Part shown: piece after piece, positions 33,674 to 42,966 of the stretch
Layout: every line of letters starts with the position of its first letter
Numbering within the stretch: position 1 is the stretch's first letter
Assembly (NCBI RefSeq): GCF_000011905.1
Contig: NC_002936.3
Coordinates: forward strand, 930,001 to 994,000
Reading direction: 5' to 3'
Origin: Dehalococcoides mccartyi 195
GTDB lineage: Bacteria; Chloroflexota; Dehalococcoidia; Dehalococcoidales; Dehalococcoidaceae
Length of the DNA stretch: 64,000 nt
Notes under the pieces: generated by a model
Database searches by the model: none
What the model was told of the DNA's origin: nothing
Seen by the model: only the letters and a program-made list of their open reading frames with translations
Made by a program: the position numbers and the translations under genes

Positions 33674-36600
33674 GGTTCGCCTCCGTTAATCCTGTCCCGT
33701 TCTTCATTCAAAGGAAGTTCAACTATGATATGAGTTCCCTCACCCGGTTTGGATTCTATATCCAGCTTACCGCCGAGAAAACGCACCCGTTCCTTCATAC
33801 CTTTCAGCCCGCTGGACATACCTGTAGCCCGCTGGGCAGGGTTAAACCCCTTGCCCTTGTCCTGGATTACCAGCGCCAGCTGGTTTTTATCCGCCTTGGC
33901 CCGTACCAGCACATTATCAACCCCCGCATAGCGCACAACATTAGTCAGGGCTTCCTGAATAATACGGTATACAGCCGTACCCAGCTGGGGAGAAAACTTG
34001 CGTTTGAGACCGGCATGCTGGAAATTTACGTTTATTCCTGTTTGGCTGGTAAAGCGGTCAAAATACCAGAGCAAAGCCGGCAAAAGCCCCAGGTCATCTA
34101 ACATCCGCGGGCGCAAATCAAGTGACATATTTCTGACACTGCTGATAAGTTCGCTAACCAGCGGCTGGGCTTCAGCCAGCAGTTCTTCGGTCTTATCCGG
34201 CGGACTATCTTTTGCCTTGTCCAGCATAAGCTTCAAAACCGTAAGGGACTGCCCTATCTGATCGTGCAGTTCCCGGGCGATAATAGACCGCTCTTCTTCC
34301 TGCAGCTCAACCAGCCGCTGGGAAAGAGTATGCAGTTCGTATTCGGCAGCCTTGCGTTCGCTTATGTCACGTGAAACCCCAAGTATACCTAAAAAGTGGT
34401 GATTTTCATCATACAGGGGACGCATCAGTGTCTCGGTCAAGATTACTTTGCCGTCCTGGCGTTTTACATCCAGTTCCAGCGGGTTCACAATAAGCTCCGA
34501 ACCGCTTTTGCGTACCTGCTGGTACACATACAGCAGTTTCTCATAAGATTCGGGGGTGAATACCATGGAAATATGTTTGCCCAGTATATCTTCAGGATAA
34601 TAGTTGAGCAGGCGGATAGTAGACGGGGAAAGGTAACTGATATTCAAGTGCCCATCAATAGTCCAGACAAATGCCACCATATTATCAGCCAGCAGACGAT
34701 ACCGCCTTTCGCTGTCCCGCAGGGCTTCCTCGGCCATTTTATGCTCGGTAATATCCTGAATAGTTCCCAGCACCCTCTGCGGAACCCCGGTATCACTCAG
34801 GGTGATTTCCGCCAGTTCATGCACATACCGCAAGTGTCCGTCAGGGCGTATTATCCGGTGCTGGATATTTAGTCTTGAACCGGAAACTACCGCCTTTTGG
34901 GCCTCACTGCGCAGCATATCCCTATCCTCAGGGTGGACTATTTCCATAATCTGCTTAAAACCGGGAAGCCCGTCTTCAGAGCGTAACCCCAGTATATTGT
35001 AAACCTCGTCTGAAAGTATCATGCTATGCCCCAAAAGGTCATAATCCCAGTTGCCTATATGGGCAATCCTCTCCGCCTGCGCCAGTAAACCAGCCTGATA
35101 ACGCAAAATAATCCGCTGCATATGGCTGCGCTCGGTGACATCATGGAAAATAGTCAGTTTGGAAGTAGTGCCATCAGGATTTTTTATAGGCGTGGCCATA
35201 AGCTCATAATCACGCTGGTTATGGGAGGAATGCCAAGCCCACCGGACAGTCTGGCCGTTTAGCACCTCTTTACTTTTGCAATAGCTGCAAGGAATCTGGC
35301 GCTCATGAAAATAGTCGTAGCATTTCCTGCCGGATATAGGTCCGAACTGAGCCATAAGCGGCGGATTAATATACTCTATCTCATAATCAGCGTCTACAAT
35401 GTAAACACCGTCCTCCATAGCATCCAGTATCCCCCGCAGTTTATCCCTCTCCAGTTTCAGGGCAGCTTCAGCCTTTTTACGCTCGGTAATATCACGGGCT
35501 ACCGAAATAACCACAAACCGGTCTCCCAGTTCAAACCGCTGGATATTAAGTTCAACAGGTACAAATGTACCGTCACGGCGCAGATGCCGCTGCTCAAAGA
35601 TAGCCCGTTCTTCTTCATTCAGTTTCTTAACAGCTTCCGCCACCGATGCATCAAAAGCCGGGTCATCTATCTGGCTGGGAGACATACTAAGCAGTTCTTT
35701 ACGGCTATACCCAAGCCGCTTGCAAGCCACTTCGTTCACTTCAATAAAGTTACTTTTTTCACCATCCGGAGTTATGTAGTGAACAAACACCGCATCTCCG
35801 GAACTATTAAACAAAAAGCGGTAACGCTTTTCACTCTCCTCCAGCATCTGGCGGGTCCGGCTGCTCCGAAATGCGATAGCCGCCAAAGACCGAAATGACG
35901 AAGCCACCCGGATATCGGATACGTCAAACCCGCCGGGTTTATCAAAAAGAGCCAGCAGCCCCACACTCCGCCCGCCAAGACGCACCGGCGTAAAAAGGGC
36001 ATTTTTTAAATCCCGGCAACTGTCTTTGAATAACTCATTATCTTCATCCAGGGTTAAATCATTTTCCAGTACAGACTTCCCGCTTAAACTGGCCTGCAAA
36101 GCCAGACCTCTAAGCAGTATAGATGAAGGGAATTGAAAGTGCTTATTAGTGCTATCCGCATAAATAATACGGCAGACATCACCCTCTATTTGCCCTATAA
36201 AACCGCTCTGGCAGGAGGTGATTTTTTTGCAAGAAGAATAAATTGCAATAGCAGCTTCCTGAAGACCGGGGCGCTCCAGTATGGCACGTGATGCCTCCAG
36301 CAAAACCGCTGTTTCGTGGATACGCCGCCGGGTTTCCTCAAGCGAATTTTTCAGAGCTATTTCCATATGCTTACGGACAGTGGTTTCCAGCAGGGAAAAT
36401 ACCAGCCCCTGCACCCGCCCGTCAGAACTTTTGATTGGCACTAAACTCCAATCCCAGTATGTAATACCCCTCCACGGCTGGTCAGCATACTCAAAGGGTT
36501 TGTCATGGAATTCTACTGATTCGCCGGTTTCAACCGCTTTTCTAAAAATAGCTTCGTTTTCAGCATTGGGAAAGAGAACGAAATGATTGAAACCTATCAA

Positions 36601-36975
36601 TTCTTCTTCCGTATGCCCGCAATTTTTTACATAAGCCCGGTTAACTTTTATAAAATTAAAATCCCGATCCAAAAAAGCCAGCTGGATAGTGGTATTATCC
36701 ATGATAGATTGCAAAGCATAACTGTTAGACATCATTGCAAAGGCAAGCTCTTTATCCTCTAAAGCGGACTGACCGGGCAGCCTCTCTTGGGCTAAACTTA
36801 TATTTTTATATTTGCTTATGTCTGAAACAGTTTTGGAAACTTCTGAAGATGCAGGCAGAGGCTTACTTTCCGGAAAGACCGGAGATGCCGTAACTGAAAG
36901 TAACTGCTCATAACGGCACTGCAATTCCTCAAGTTCGGCTGCCAGCTGGGCTTTGGTCTTGCTAATCTTGGGCAT
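33670..36975 (-). CDS. Multi-PAS/GAF NarL-family sensor histidine kinase
   Basis: A large soluble kinase of 1101 residues without obvious transmembrane segments. After a short N-terminal coiled coil (KAQLAAELEELQC) it carries a PAS domain (about residues 95-210), a GAF-like domain (about 225-370), then about four more PAS domains (about 375-890; blocks such as FVVISVARDITERKKAE and FLGILGVSRDISERKAAE). The HisKA_3 dimerisation helix has the phospho-His in IIARELHDQIGQSL near residue 905, and the HATPase domain ends with GKGFNPAQR and GMKERVRFLGGKL. Multiple sensor domains suggest redox or small-ligand integration. Confidence 0.92.
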   Translation of the reverse strand: MPKISKTKAQLAAELEELQCRYEQLLSVTASPVFPESKPLPASSEVSKTVSDISKYKNISLAQERLPGQSALEDKELAFAMMSNSYALQSIMDNTTIQLAFLDRDFNFIKVNRAYVKNCGHTEEELIGFNHFVLFPNAENEAIFRKAVETGESVEFHDKPFEYADQPWRGITYWDWSLVPIKSSDGRVQGLVFSLLETTVRKHMEIALKNSLEETRRRIHETAVLLEASRAILERPGLQEAAIAIYSSCKKITSCQSGFIGQIEGDVCRIIYADSTNKHFQFPSSILLRGLALQASLSGKSVLENDLTLDEDNELFKDSCRDLKNALFTPVRLGGRSVGLLALFDKPGGFDVSDIRVASSFRSLAAIAFRSSRTRQMLEESEKRYRFLFNSSGDAVFVHYITPDGEKSNFIEVNEVACKRLGYSRKELLSMSPSQIDDPAFDASVAEAVKKLNEEERAIFEQRHLRRDGTFVPVELNIQRFELGDRFVVISVARDITERKKAEAALKLERDKLRGILDAMEDGVYIVDADYEIEYINPPLMAQFGPISGRKCYDYFHERQIPCSYCKSKEVLNGQTVRWAWHSSHNQRDYELMATPIKNPDGTTSKLTIFHDVTERSHMQRIILRYQAGLLAQAERIAHIGNWDYDLLGHSMILSDEVYNILGLRSEDGLPGFKQIMEIVHPEDRDMLRSEAQKAVVSGSRLNIQHRIIRPDGHLRYVHELAEITLSDTGVPQRVLGTIQDITEHKMAEEALRDSERRYRLLADNMVAFVWTIDGHLNISYLSPSTIRLLNYYPEDILGKHISMVFTPESYEKLLYVYQQVRKSGSELIVNPLELDVKRQDGKVILTETLMRPLYDENHHFLGILGVSRDISERKAAEYELHTLSQRLVELQEEERSIIARELHDQIGQSLTVLKLMLDKAKDSPPDKTEELLAEAQPLVSELISSVRNMSLDLRPRMLDDLGLLPALLWYFDRFTSQTGINVNFQHAGLKRKFSPQLGTAVYRIIQEALTNVVRYAGVDNVLVRAKADKNQLALVIQDKGKGFNPAQRATGMSSGLKGMKERVRFLGGKLDIESKPGEGTHIIVELPLNEERDRINGGEP

Positions 36976-37109
36976 AATCCCCCCAGAAAACCGATTATCC
37001 TAATTTTAGGCTATAAGTAAACGGGTAACAAGACATTTTTTAAGCTGATGAATGCACCCGCCCCGGACTGAACGCCAAATCTTCATTTATGATACAATTC
37101 CCTCTGCAT

Positions 37110-38297
37110 ATGAACGAAATTACACCTGAAATCATTGAAAATGTCTGCCTGGAAAAAGGCGCTAACTCCGGGCTTACCAAAGTAACCCTGACTGACCGTA
37201 CCCTGGAAATTTTCGGGGGTATTCCGGGAGAAACGGCAGATATCCGCCTTTTTACCCATAAAGCCGGACGCGGCTATGCTCAGGTAATAAAAGTGCATAA
37301 CCCCTCTGCCGAAAGGGTCCCTCCTGCCTGCCCGTATTTTGGTGATTGTACCGGCTGCACCTTCCAGCATATAAGCTATCCCCACCAGCTGAAACTAAAG
37401 CACCAGATTATCTTGGCCGAATTTGAAAAAGCAGGGCTGGACAGCACTTATATCTCAGAGGTAATACCCTCAGCAGCCGAATATGGCTACCGCAATCATG
37501 CCCGTTTTTCCATATATCACGCCAAGCTGGGTTTTGTAAACCGGTTTTCACGCCGCCATGTACAGGTAGACCACTGCCGTATAATGAACTCCGGCATAAA
37601 TAAAGTCCTGGCAGAACTGCAAGATAAATGCGGAGAGACCCGCCAGCTTTCCATCCGCCACGCAAGCAATAAAGACAGTTATCTTATCCAGCCTAAACTG
37701 ACAAAAGCCGATATAAGCATTGAAAGCGGGCAGAAAGAGTACCATGACCTGCTGCTGGGGCATGATTTTTGCATATCTGCCGCTTCGTTTTTTCAGGTAA
37801 ACAACCCCCAGGCCGAAAAAATGGCCGGACTCATAAAAAAACACCTGAACCTTAGCGGCGGGGAAACGCTGGTAGATGCCTATGCCGGAGTGGGTACATT
37901 TGCAGTCCTGCTCAGCCCTGACTGCAACAGGGTAATAGCCATTGAGGAATCTGCCGCCGCCATCAAGGATGCCCGCCTGAATATTGCAGGCATAGATAAT
38001 ATTGAACTTATCCAGTCTAAAACAGAGGACGTTATCAGCCAGTTTCAGGGGCAAATGGACGCACTTATACTTGACCCGTCACGTAGCGGAGCCCACCCGT
38101 CTGTCTTAGCCAGCATATGCCAAAACCCGCCCCGTAACCTGGTATATGTGGCTTGTGACCCGTCTTCACTGGCCAGAGACCTCAAAATACTGCTTGGCGG
38201 CCCGTTTGAACTTTCACAGGTAATACCGGTGGATATGTTCCCCCAGACTTACCATGTCGAGACGGTCTGCTTGATGTCAAGGGTCGAAGGAAAATAG
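37110..38297 (+). CDS. 23S rRNA (uracil-5-)-methyltransferase, RumA-like; phage integration site
   Basis: SAM-dependent enzyme that makes 5-methyluridine in 23S rRNA (RlmD/RumA/RlmCD group). The iron-sulfur Cys set is seen: Cys74, Cys80 and Cys83 in CPYFGDCTGC, and Cys156 in VDHCRIM. The SAM motif is DAYAGVGTFAVLL; the catalytic Cys lies in YVACDPSSLARD. I start at ATG 37110, because the ATG at 37089 lies upstream of or in a TACAAT -10 element (37093-37098). The last codons (HVETVCLMSRVEGK) fall within the att region: the phage enters after about base 38253 and supplies a replacement 3' end, so the protein stays intact. Confidence 0.9.
   Translation: MNEITPEIIENVCLEKGANSGLTKVTLTDRTLEIFGGIPGETADIRLFTHKAGRGYAQVIKVHNPSAERVPPACPYFGDCTGCTFQHISYPHQLKLKHQIILAEFEKAGLDSTYISEVIPSAAEYGYRNHARFSIYHAKLGFVNRFSRRHVQVDHCRIMNSGINKVLAELQDKCGETRQLSIRHASNKDSYLIQPKLTKADISIESGQKEYHDLLLGHDFCISAASFFQVNNPQAEKMAGLIKKHLNLSGGETLVDAYAGVGTFAVLLSPDCNRVIAIEESAAAIKDARLNIAGIDNIELIQSKTEDVISQFQGQMDALILDPSRSGAHPSVLASICQNPPRNLVYVACDPSSLARDLKILLGGPFELSQVIPVDMFPQTYHVETVCLMSRVEGK
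38253..38266. repeat. Putative attL core in the methyltransferase 3' end
   Basis: The sequence CATGTCGAGACGGT encodes the HVETV of the methyltransferase C-terminus. Serine-recombinase elements of Firmicutes are known to insert at this rumA position. A near copy (12 of 14 bases) lies at 38348-38361. The exact crossover cannot be fixed without attR, which is outside the window. Confidence 0.6.
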
Positions 38298-38347
38298 GCG
38301 CGAAAGCCCTTGATTTCAGGCACTTTTCGACTTTAGGTAGCTTCGAG

Positions 38348-38377
38348 CAGGTGGAGACGGTAATAGTTCTGTGGTAA
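38348..38377 (+). pseudogene. Second methyltransferase C-terminal tail remnant / att-like site
   Basis: CAGGTGGAGACGGT matches the attL core at 12 of 14 bases and reads on in frame as Gln-Val-Glu-Thr-Val-Ile-Val-Leu-Trp-stop, the same type of C-terminus as the methyltransferase. It may be the displaced original or an older element's gene end, or a secondary attachment site. Confidence 0.5.
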
Positions 38378-38423
38378 CTTATCTATGGTGGCTTGGCTCA
38401 AAAAGTGTGAGAGTTGAGTTGCC

Positions 38424-38493
38424 GGATTAGATGTCACATAGTTGAAGCTGTGGATTAGATGTCAGGGGTGTTGAGTGTTCGAGATAGATGTCA
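38424..38493. repeat. Three direct repeats, 28-29 base period
   Basis: GGATTAGATGTCA occurs at 38424-38436 and 38452-38464, and GAGATAGATGTCA at 38481-38493. The spacing is close to three helical turns. Possible binding sites for the recombinases or a directionality factor, or an operator of the cargo gene. Confidence 0.6.
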
Positions 38494-38508
38494 GAGGAGG
38501 TTTTGTAT

Positions 38509-39315
38509 TTGTTTAATACTTATGATATACGATCTTCTGCAAATGCCTGTAAAACATTAGTAGGACTAAGCGGAGTCGACATTTCAACTTGGGAAAAATT
38601 TGTAGGGCATGAAAGTGAATACAGATATACAGATGATTTAGTGGAAGAGGTAATAAAAAGATTCGGACATCTTCCGAGAACATATCTTGATTTTAATTTT
38701 GTGTATTTTCACGTAACCACGAGTGCAAACGAGTGTGAAGCTATAAAGAAATATGGGATCTTAGATTTAAAGCAAGCATATCTTTGTGTCGAATCAGAAC
38801 TGAGAGTTTTTTTAGATCGGCACGGGATAATAATAAATATAGAGGACGCATTATTGACATATAAAGGGAAAGCCTTTGATATTTCTTATAATGCTGGCAA
38901 TTGTCCCAGAACAGGTACACAGGAATATTTATGTTGGTCGATTGGAAGAAAGTTCTATTATGATTTTACAACTTGCGGATTTTTATCGGTATGGGAAAGA
39001 AGTCCTTATGGGGGTCAGGTTCATTGCCGCCCGGAAATACTATGGGATATTGACAACCTATTAAGATTAAAATTATCTGAGGAATGGGAGCAGTCGCATT
39101 TCCCATATGAAATAGTAGCTCAAGTAAATGGTTTCGATATTGTTTTTGACGGGGACGATGATCAGAGCGATAAGGACAAAGTATTGATGTATTTAACGAT
39201 GGCTTACGATACCGCCTTTGGAGAGCCATTTGAGCATATTCTTCTGATGAAAAACGGTATTCAGATTTCTCCAGATCGAATAATTGAAATAAAACCTTTA
39301 ACATGTTGGAGGTAA
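38509..39315 (+). CDS. AT-rich cargo protein at the prophage edge, unknown
   Basis: A 268-residue soluble protein on the strand opposite to the phage genes and clearly more AT-rich than both host and phage. I choose the TTG at 38509 because AGGAGG lies eight bases before it; an in-frame ATG at 38488 adds seven residues but has no ribosome site. The only suggestive motif is FHVTTSANECEAIKKYGI (about residues 64-81), which resembles the H-x-T plus helix pattern of some ADP-ribosyltransferase-like toxins such as DarT; this is weak. Position between attL and the recombinases is a usual slot for defence or moron genes. Confidence 0.6.
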   Translation: MFNTYDIRSSANACKTLVGLSGVDISTWEKFVGHESEYRYTDDLVEEVIKRFGHLPRTYLDFNFVYFHVTTSANECEAIKKYGILDLKQAYLCVESELRVFLDRHGIIINIEDALLTYKGKAFDISYNAGNCPRTGTQEYLCWSIGRKFYYDFTTCGFLSVWERSPYGGQVHCRPEILWDIDNLLRLKLSEEWEQSHFPYEIVAQVNGFDIVFDGDDDQSDKDKVLMYLTMAYDTAFGEPFEHILLMKNGIQISPDRIIEIKPLTCWR

Positions 39316-39321
39316 AGCAAA

Positions 39322-39359
39322 CAAGCATCTCAGATAATAAGTCTGTGATGCTTGCTCTT
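39322..39359. terminator. Bidirectional terminator between cargo gene and recombinase
   Basis: CAAGCATC (39322-39329) and GATGCTTG (39347-39354) form a stem followed by CTCTTTTT on the plus strand. It lies past the cargo gene stop and at the end of the convergent recombinase gene. Confidence 0.75.
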
Positions 39360-39360
39360 T

Positions 39361-40929
39361 TTATGCCTCTATATCAATTGTGATCCCGGACTTGAATTCC
39401 ACAGTGAAGTGGTCGGCAAAGACGGTGATCTTCTCGATGAGCTTTTTTACCAGAGCTTCGTCGAACTCTGTGATGTCTGTTTTCTGCTTGAAGATAAAGT
39501 CCTGCAGTTCCTTGATCCGGTTCATGGCTTCTTCCCGGTGGTGGCTGTCGACCTCGGACTGTTCCTTCTGTTCCCTGAGTCTGAGGATTTCGTCAGCGAT
39601 GGCATCGTAATCCTGTTTGTTGTTTGCCTTCTTGATGAGCTCTTTTTGCAGTTCTTCCAGCCGAGCTTGAATGCCATCCGGCGATAGGGTATCGGCGCTG
39701 ACTACGGCCTTGGCGATATTGGCCTGCAACTGTTTTAGAAAGGTGCCGCGCTCTGTCAGAATCTGATTGATGACTGTGACCGTGACTTCCTGCAGCAGGA
39801 GCTCGTTAACCGTCCGGTTGGTGCAGTTTGTGTCTGCGGAGCCCGGCTCCAATCGGCTGATGCAGCGCCAGACGATGGACTTGCAGCCGTGGTTATTCCA
39901 GTGAACGCGCCGGTAAAGCTCGCCGCAGTCTCCGCAGAAAACCATCTGTGCAAAACAGTGATTGCAGGAGAAGCTGCGTTTCTTGCCTGTCGGGCTGACG
40001 TGGACTACTCGGCGACGGACAAGCTCCGCCTGCACCTGCATGAAGAGGTCTTTTGGAATGATCGCTTCGTGGTCGCCTTCAACGTAGTATTGAGGTACGG
40101 TGCCGTTGTTCTTGATGCGCTTCTTCGTCAGGAAGTCTGTGGTGTAGGTCTTTTGAAGCAGCGCGTCACCCATATACTTCTCGTTTCGGAGAATCTTGTT
40201 GATGGTGCTTGTGTGCCATTTTTCTTTTCCTGCACCGGTTAAAATGCCGTCAGCCATAAGACCGGAAGCAATCTTGTCCATGCTGGAGCCTTCGAGGTAT
40301 TCCCGGTAGATGCGTTTTACGATCTCGGCCTGTTCCGGATCAATGACAAGGTTGCCGTTCTCATCCTTGGTATAGCCGAGGAAGCGGTTGTGGTTAACCT
40401 GAACCTTGCCCTGCTGATAGCGGTATTGAAGGCCGAGCTTTATGTTCTCGCTCATTGATTGGCTTTCCTGCTGAGCAAGGCTCGCCATGATCGTAAGGAG
40501 CACCTCGCCTTTGGCATCCAGCGTGTTTATGGATTCCTTCTCGAAATAGACCGGAATGTTCTTGTCCTTGAGCTGCCGGATGTATTGGAGGCAGTCGAGA
40601 GTGTTTCGGGCAAATCGGCTGATGGACTTGGTGATGATCATGTCAATGTTTCCGGACATGCACTCGTCAATCATGCGGTTGAACTCGTCACGCTTTTTGG
40701 TGTTGGTACCGGATATGCCATCGTCCGCAAATATGCCTGCCAGTTCCCAGTCGGGATTCTTCTGGATGTACTCCGTGTAATGCGTGACCTGCGCCTCATA
40801 GCTGCTTTCCTGTTCGTCGGAATCCGTGCTGACTCGGCAATAGGCTGCGACGCGGAGCTTTTTCTGCTCGGATTGTTTTACCGTGTTCCCGACCTGCCTT
40901 TTGGCCGGGATGACCATAACATTTCCCAT
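39361..40929 (-). CDS. Large serine recombinase (integrase 1)
   Basis: A 522-residue site-specific recombinase. The resolvase domain carries the nucleophile Ser34 in [11 protein letters not shown] and the SISRFARNT block. Then come the recombinase domain ([28 protein letters not shown]), a zinc-ribbon domain ([11 protein letters not shown], with another Cys downstream) and a C-terminal coiled coil. Such enzymes integrate phages and ICEs at short att sites, and the nearby methyltransferase 3' end is a known target. Last of three consecutive recombinase-family genes; its ATG overlaps the stop of the short one by one base. Confidence 0.93.
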   Translation of the reverse strand: MGNVMVIPAKRQVGNTVKQSEQKKLRVAAYCRVSTDSDEQESSYEAQVTHYTEYIQKNPDWELAGIFADDGISGTNTKKRDEFNRMIDECMSGNIDMIITKSISRFARNTLDCLQYIRQLKDKNIPVYFEKESINTLDAKGEVLLTIMASLAQQESQSMSENIKLGLQYRYQQGKVQVNHNRFLGYTKDENGNLVIDPEQAEIVKRIYREYLEGSSMDKIASGLMADGILTGAGKEKWHTSTINKILRNEKYMGDALLQKTYTTDFLTKKRIKNNGTVPQYYVEGDHEAIIPKDLFMQVQAELVRRRVVHVSPTGKKRSFSCNHCFAQMVFCGDCGELYRRVHWNNHGCKSIVWRCISRLEPGSADTNCTNRTVNELLLQEVTVTVINQILTERGTFLKQLQANIAKAVVSADTLSPDGIQARLEELQKELIKKANNKQDYDAIADEILRLREQKEQSEVDSHHREEAMNRIKELQDFIFKQKTDITEFDEALVKKLIEKITVFADHFTVEFKSGITIDIEA

Positions 40930-41345
40930 TAGATCGCCTCGCTTTCAATGAGGCTGTACAGATACTCTGCCTGTAGCCTCGGATCTTCGTATTCTTTCTC
41001 CGCTTCTGCAAACCAGAAGTGTGTCGGAACCTTTATAGGCTTTGAGCTTTTCAGAAGGTTCAGCCTTCCGAGCTTACCGGCACGTTCCAGACGAATCGCT
41101 TCTGCCTTGTCGAAGGTCTCTTGATCGATGATTGCCGGGTAGAAATCATCGCCAAGGTAGTGCCTGTTTTGCATTAGGCGCTTGGCTGAGCTGTGGTAGG
41201 TCTCGATGCCTGCCTCGATGGCAGCTTTTGACTGTGCCATTCCGGCGATGTAATTCTCGTATAGGTTCCTGATTTTAGCGGCTTCTTCTTCGTTAATCAC
41301 AGCGCAACCGCTCTTAATTCTGTATCCGTATGGTGTATGTCCCAT
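40929..41345 (-). CDS. Short recombinase-domain protein without catalytic domain
   Basis: A 138-residue protein that corresponds only to the DNA-binding recombinase domain of large serine recombinases ([31 protein letters not shown], then [13 protein letters not shown]). It has no resolvase domain and no nucleophilic Ser. It lies between two full-length recombinases, with a one-base overlap on one side and four bases on the other, so it is not a random fragment. Triplets of serine recombinases with a short middle member are known in rumA-integrating elements of Firmicutes. It probably acts as an accessory DNA-binding subunit. Confidence 0.85.
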   Translation of the reverse strand: MGHTPYGYRIKSGCAVINEEEAAKIRNLYENYIAGMAQSKAAIEAGIETYHSSAKRLMQNRHYLGDDFYPAIIDQETFDKAEAIRLERAGKLGRLNLLKSSKPIKVPTHFWFAEAEKEYEDPRLQAEYLYSLIESEAI

Positions 41346-41349
41346 ATCC

Positions 41350-42909
41350 TCACTTCCTTTCCCTGAGCGTCAGGCCGCATTTCAGTTCAAACCGGATATC
41401 GTTTCTGGAATGAACGATGATGCGCTTTACATATCTGTCAAATAAGTCTTTGTCGAACTCCTGAAGCATGGCGCTCTTTTCTGCGAAATGAATCAGTGCT
41501 GTGGTTTCGGTGACTTTATTTACATCCCCGGAGACTTCATTCTTCAGGGCTTCAATCTCATCTCGGAAACTGTCTGCCTGTGAAAGCAGTTCGTTTGTTT
41601 CCTGACTGTAGAGTACGGGATCAATGATTCCCTGCGTCATGAGCATTGTAAGAGTCTCACGCTTTTCGGTATTCTGAGCCAGAAGGGTTTGAATCTGCTG
41701 AATACGATGAAGGGAATCATCTGACGATGAGGTTTTTAACGATTCTAAGTAAGGCTTCAGGATTTGCCGGTGTGAAAAAATCAGCTTGTTCAACATCGTG
41801 GTGAATGCCTGCTTCAGCGCATCGTCTTTTACAAATAGCATGTGGCACCTATCCTTGTCTTTGATATGGGTGTTGCAGCACCACGCGATGTATTTGTGAT
41901 CGGTGCAGCTATGAATCCGGCGCTTGAAGGTGTCGCCGCATTCACCGCAGATGATCTTGCCGGAGAAAGCATATCGGTTTTGGTATTTATCGGTACCTTT
42001 TGTCACGCCTTTTTCGGAAGCCCGCTGACTTATAAAAATCCTTGCAGCTTCAAAATCCTCACGACTGATGATCGGTTCGTGATGCTCCGTGACCATGTAT
42101 TGCGTCTGCTCACCGTGGTTGTTGTGTCGGACAAATTGTGAATCAGAATAGGTTTTCTGGAAAAGGCAGTCGCCGACGTATTTCTCATTTGAAAGCATGC
42201 CGCGTATAGTTGTGGCCGTCCAGCGTCCGCCTCGCTTGGAAGAAACGCCGCGACGGTTCAAGTCATCCGCGATGGCGTGTGTGCCTTTGCCGGAGAGCAG
42301 AGCTGCGAAGATTTCTTTTACCACAGCTGCCTGCTCAGGGTTGATTACCATCTGTTCGCCGTCCCAATCATATCCGTAGGGTGGGTAGCTGCATTTGAAG
42401 GTTCCGTTTTCGAAGCGTTTCTGAATTGACCACTTGCTGTTTTCTGATATGGAAACAGATTCACTTTCGGCCATGCCGGAGAGGATTGCCAGAAAAAGCT
42501 CGCTCTCCATCGATCCGGTGTTGATGTTCTCCTTCTCGAAGAAGATCGGAATGTTCAGATCAAGCAGCTTTCTGACCAACTCTAAGCAGTCCGTTGTATT
42601 TCTGCTGAAGCGGCTGATAGACTTCGTAACAATGAAATCTATCCTACCGGCTTTGCAGTCACCGATGAGCCGCATGAGCTCCGGACGCTTATCTTTCTTA
42701 GTACCGGTGATACCCTCGTCGTAGTAGAGGCCTGCGAACTCCCAGTCATCACGGGAAGTGATGTAGGTTTCGTAGTGCGTCTTCTGAGCCTCAAGGCTTT
42801 CAAGCTGTGCATCGGAATCTGTGGAGACGCGGCAGTAGGCGGCTACCCTGATCTTCTTGAGCTTGACTTTTGTGTTCGCTGCTTCCGCGATTTTTGTTAC
42901 TTTTTTCAA
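41350..42909 (-). CDS. Large serine recombinase (integrase 2)
   Basis: A 519-residue recombinase, paralogous to the one at 39361-40929. Nucleophile Ser29 lies in [21 protein letters not shown] follows. The recombinase domain reads YGYDWDGEQMVINPEQAAVVKEIF and the zinc ribbon is CGECGDTFKRRIHSC with CCNTH. A C-terminal coiled coil ends the protein. The start is TTG at 42909 with AAGGAGG eight bases upstream. The promoter-like 46-bp phage repeat ends at its ribosome site. Two active recombinases may be needed for integration and excision together. Confidence 0.93.
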   Translation of the reverse strand: MKKVTKIAEAANTKVKLKKIRVAAYCRVSTDSDAQLESLEAQKTHYETYITSRDDWEFAGLYYDEGITGTKKDKRPELMRLIGDCKAGRIDFIVTKSISRFSRNTTDCLELVRKLLDLNIPIFFEKENINTGSMESELFLAILSGMAESESVSISENSKWSIQKRFENGTFKCSYPPYGYDWDGEQMVINPEQAAVVKEIFAALLSGKGTHAIADDLNRRGVSSKRGGRWTATTIRGMLSNEKYVGDCLFQKTYSDSQFVRHNNHGEQTQYMVTEHHEPIISREDFEAARIFISQRASEKGVTKGTDKYQNRYAFSGKIICGECGDTFKRRIHSCTDHKYIAWCCNTHIKDKDRCHMLFVKDDALKQAFTTMLNKLIFSHRQILKPYLESLKTSSSDDSLHRIQQIQTLLAQNTEKRETLTMLMTQGIIDPVLYSQETNELLSQADSFRDEIEALKNEVSGDVNKVTETTALIHFAEKSAMLQEFDKDLFDRYVKRIIVHSRNDIRFELKCGLTLRERK

Positions 42910-42920
42910 GGGAAGTCCCT

Positions 42921-42966
42921 CCTTTCCGTACGTCTATACATCACTCTAAAGCCGCTACATATCAAG
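42921..42966 (-). repeat. 46-bp phage repeat, copy C
   Basis: Third copy of a 46-base sequence found also at 62280-62325 and 63515-63560, each directly upstream of a minus-strand phage gene. This copy is the most diverged. It keeps the forward core TATACATCACTCT and a minus-strand TTGATA. Confidence 0.7.

Larger units (their letters stand above)
38267..38508. other. Left-end non-coding region of the prophage
   Basis: Contains the methyltransferase stop (38297), a second att-like sequence (38348-38361) that continues as codons VETVIVLW and a stop (38351-38377), and three GATGTCA-containing direct repeats (38424-38436, 38452-38464, 38481-38493). I see no gene in it. Confidence 0.6.

Noticed and set aside
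38488-38508. ATG 38488 as start of the cargo gene
   Set aside because: No ribosome site before it, whereas AGGAGG is well placed for the in-frame TTG at 38509; the ATG also overlaps the third direct repeat.
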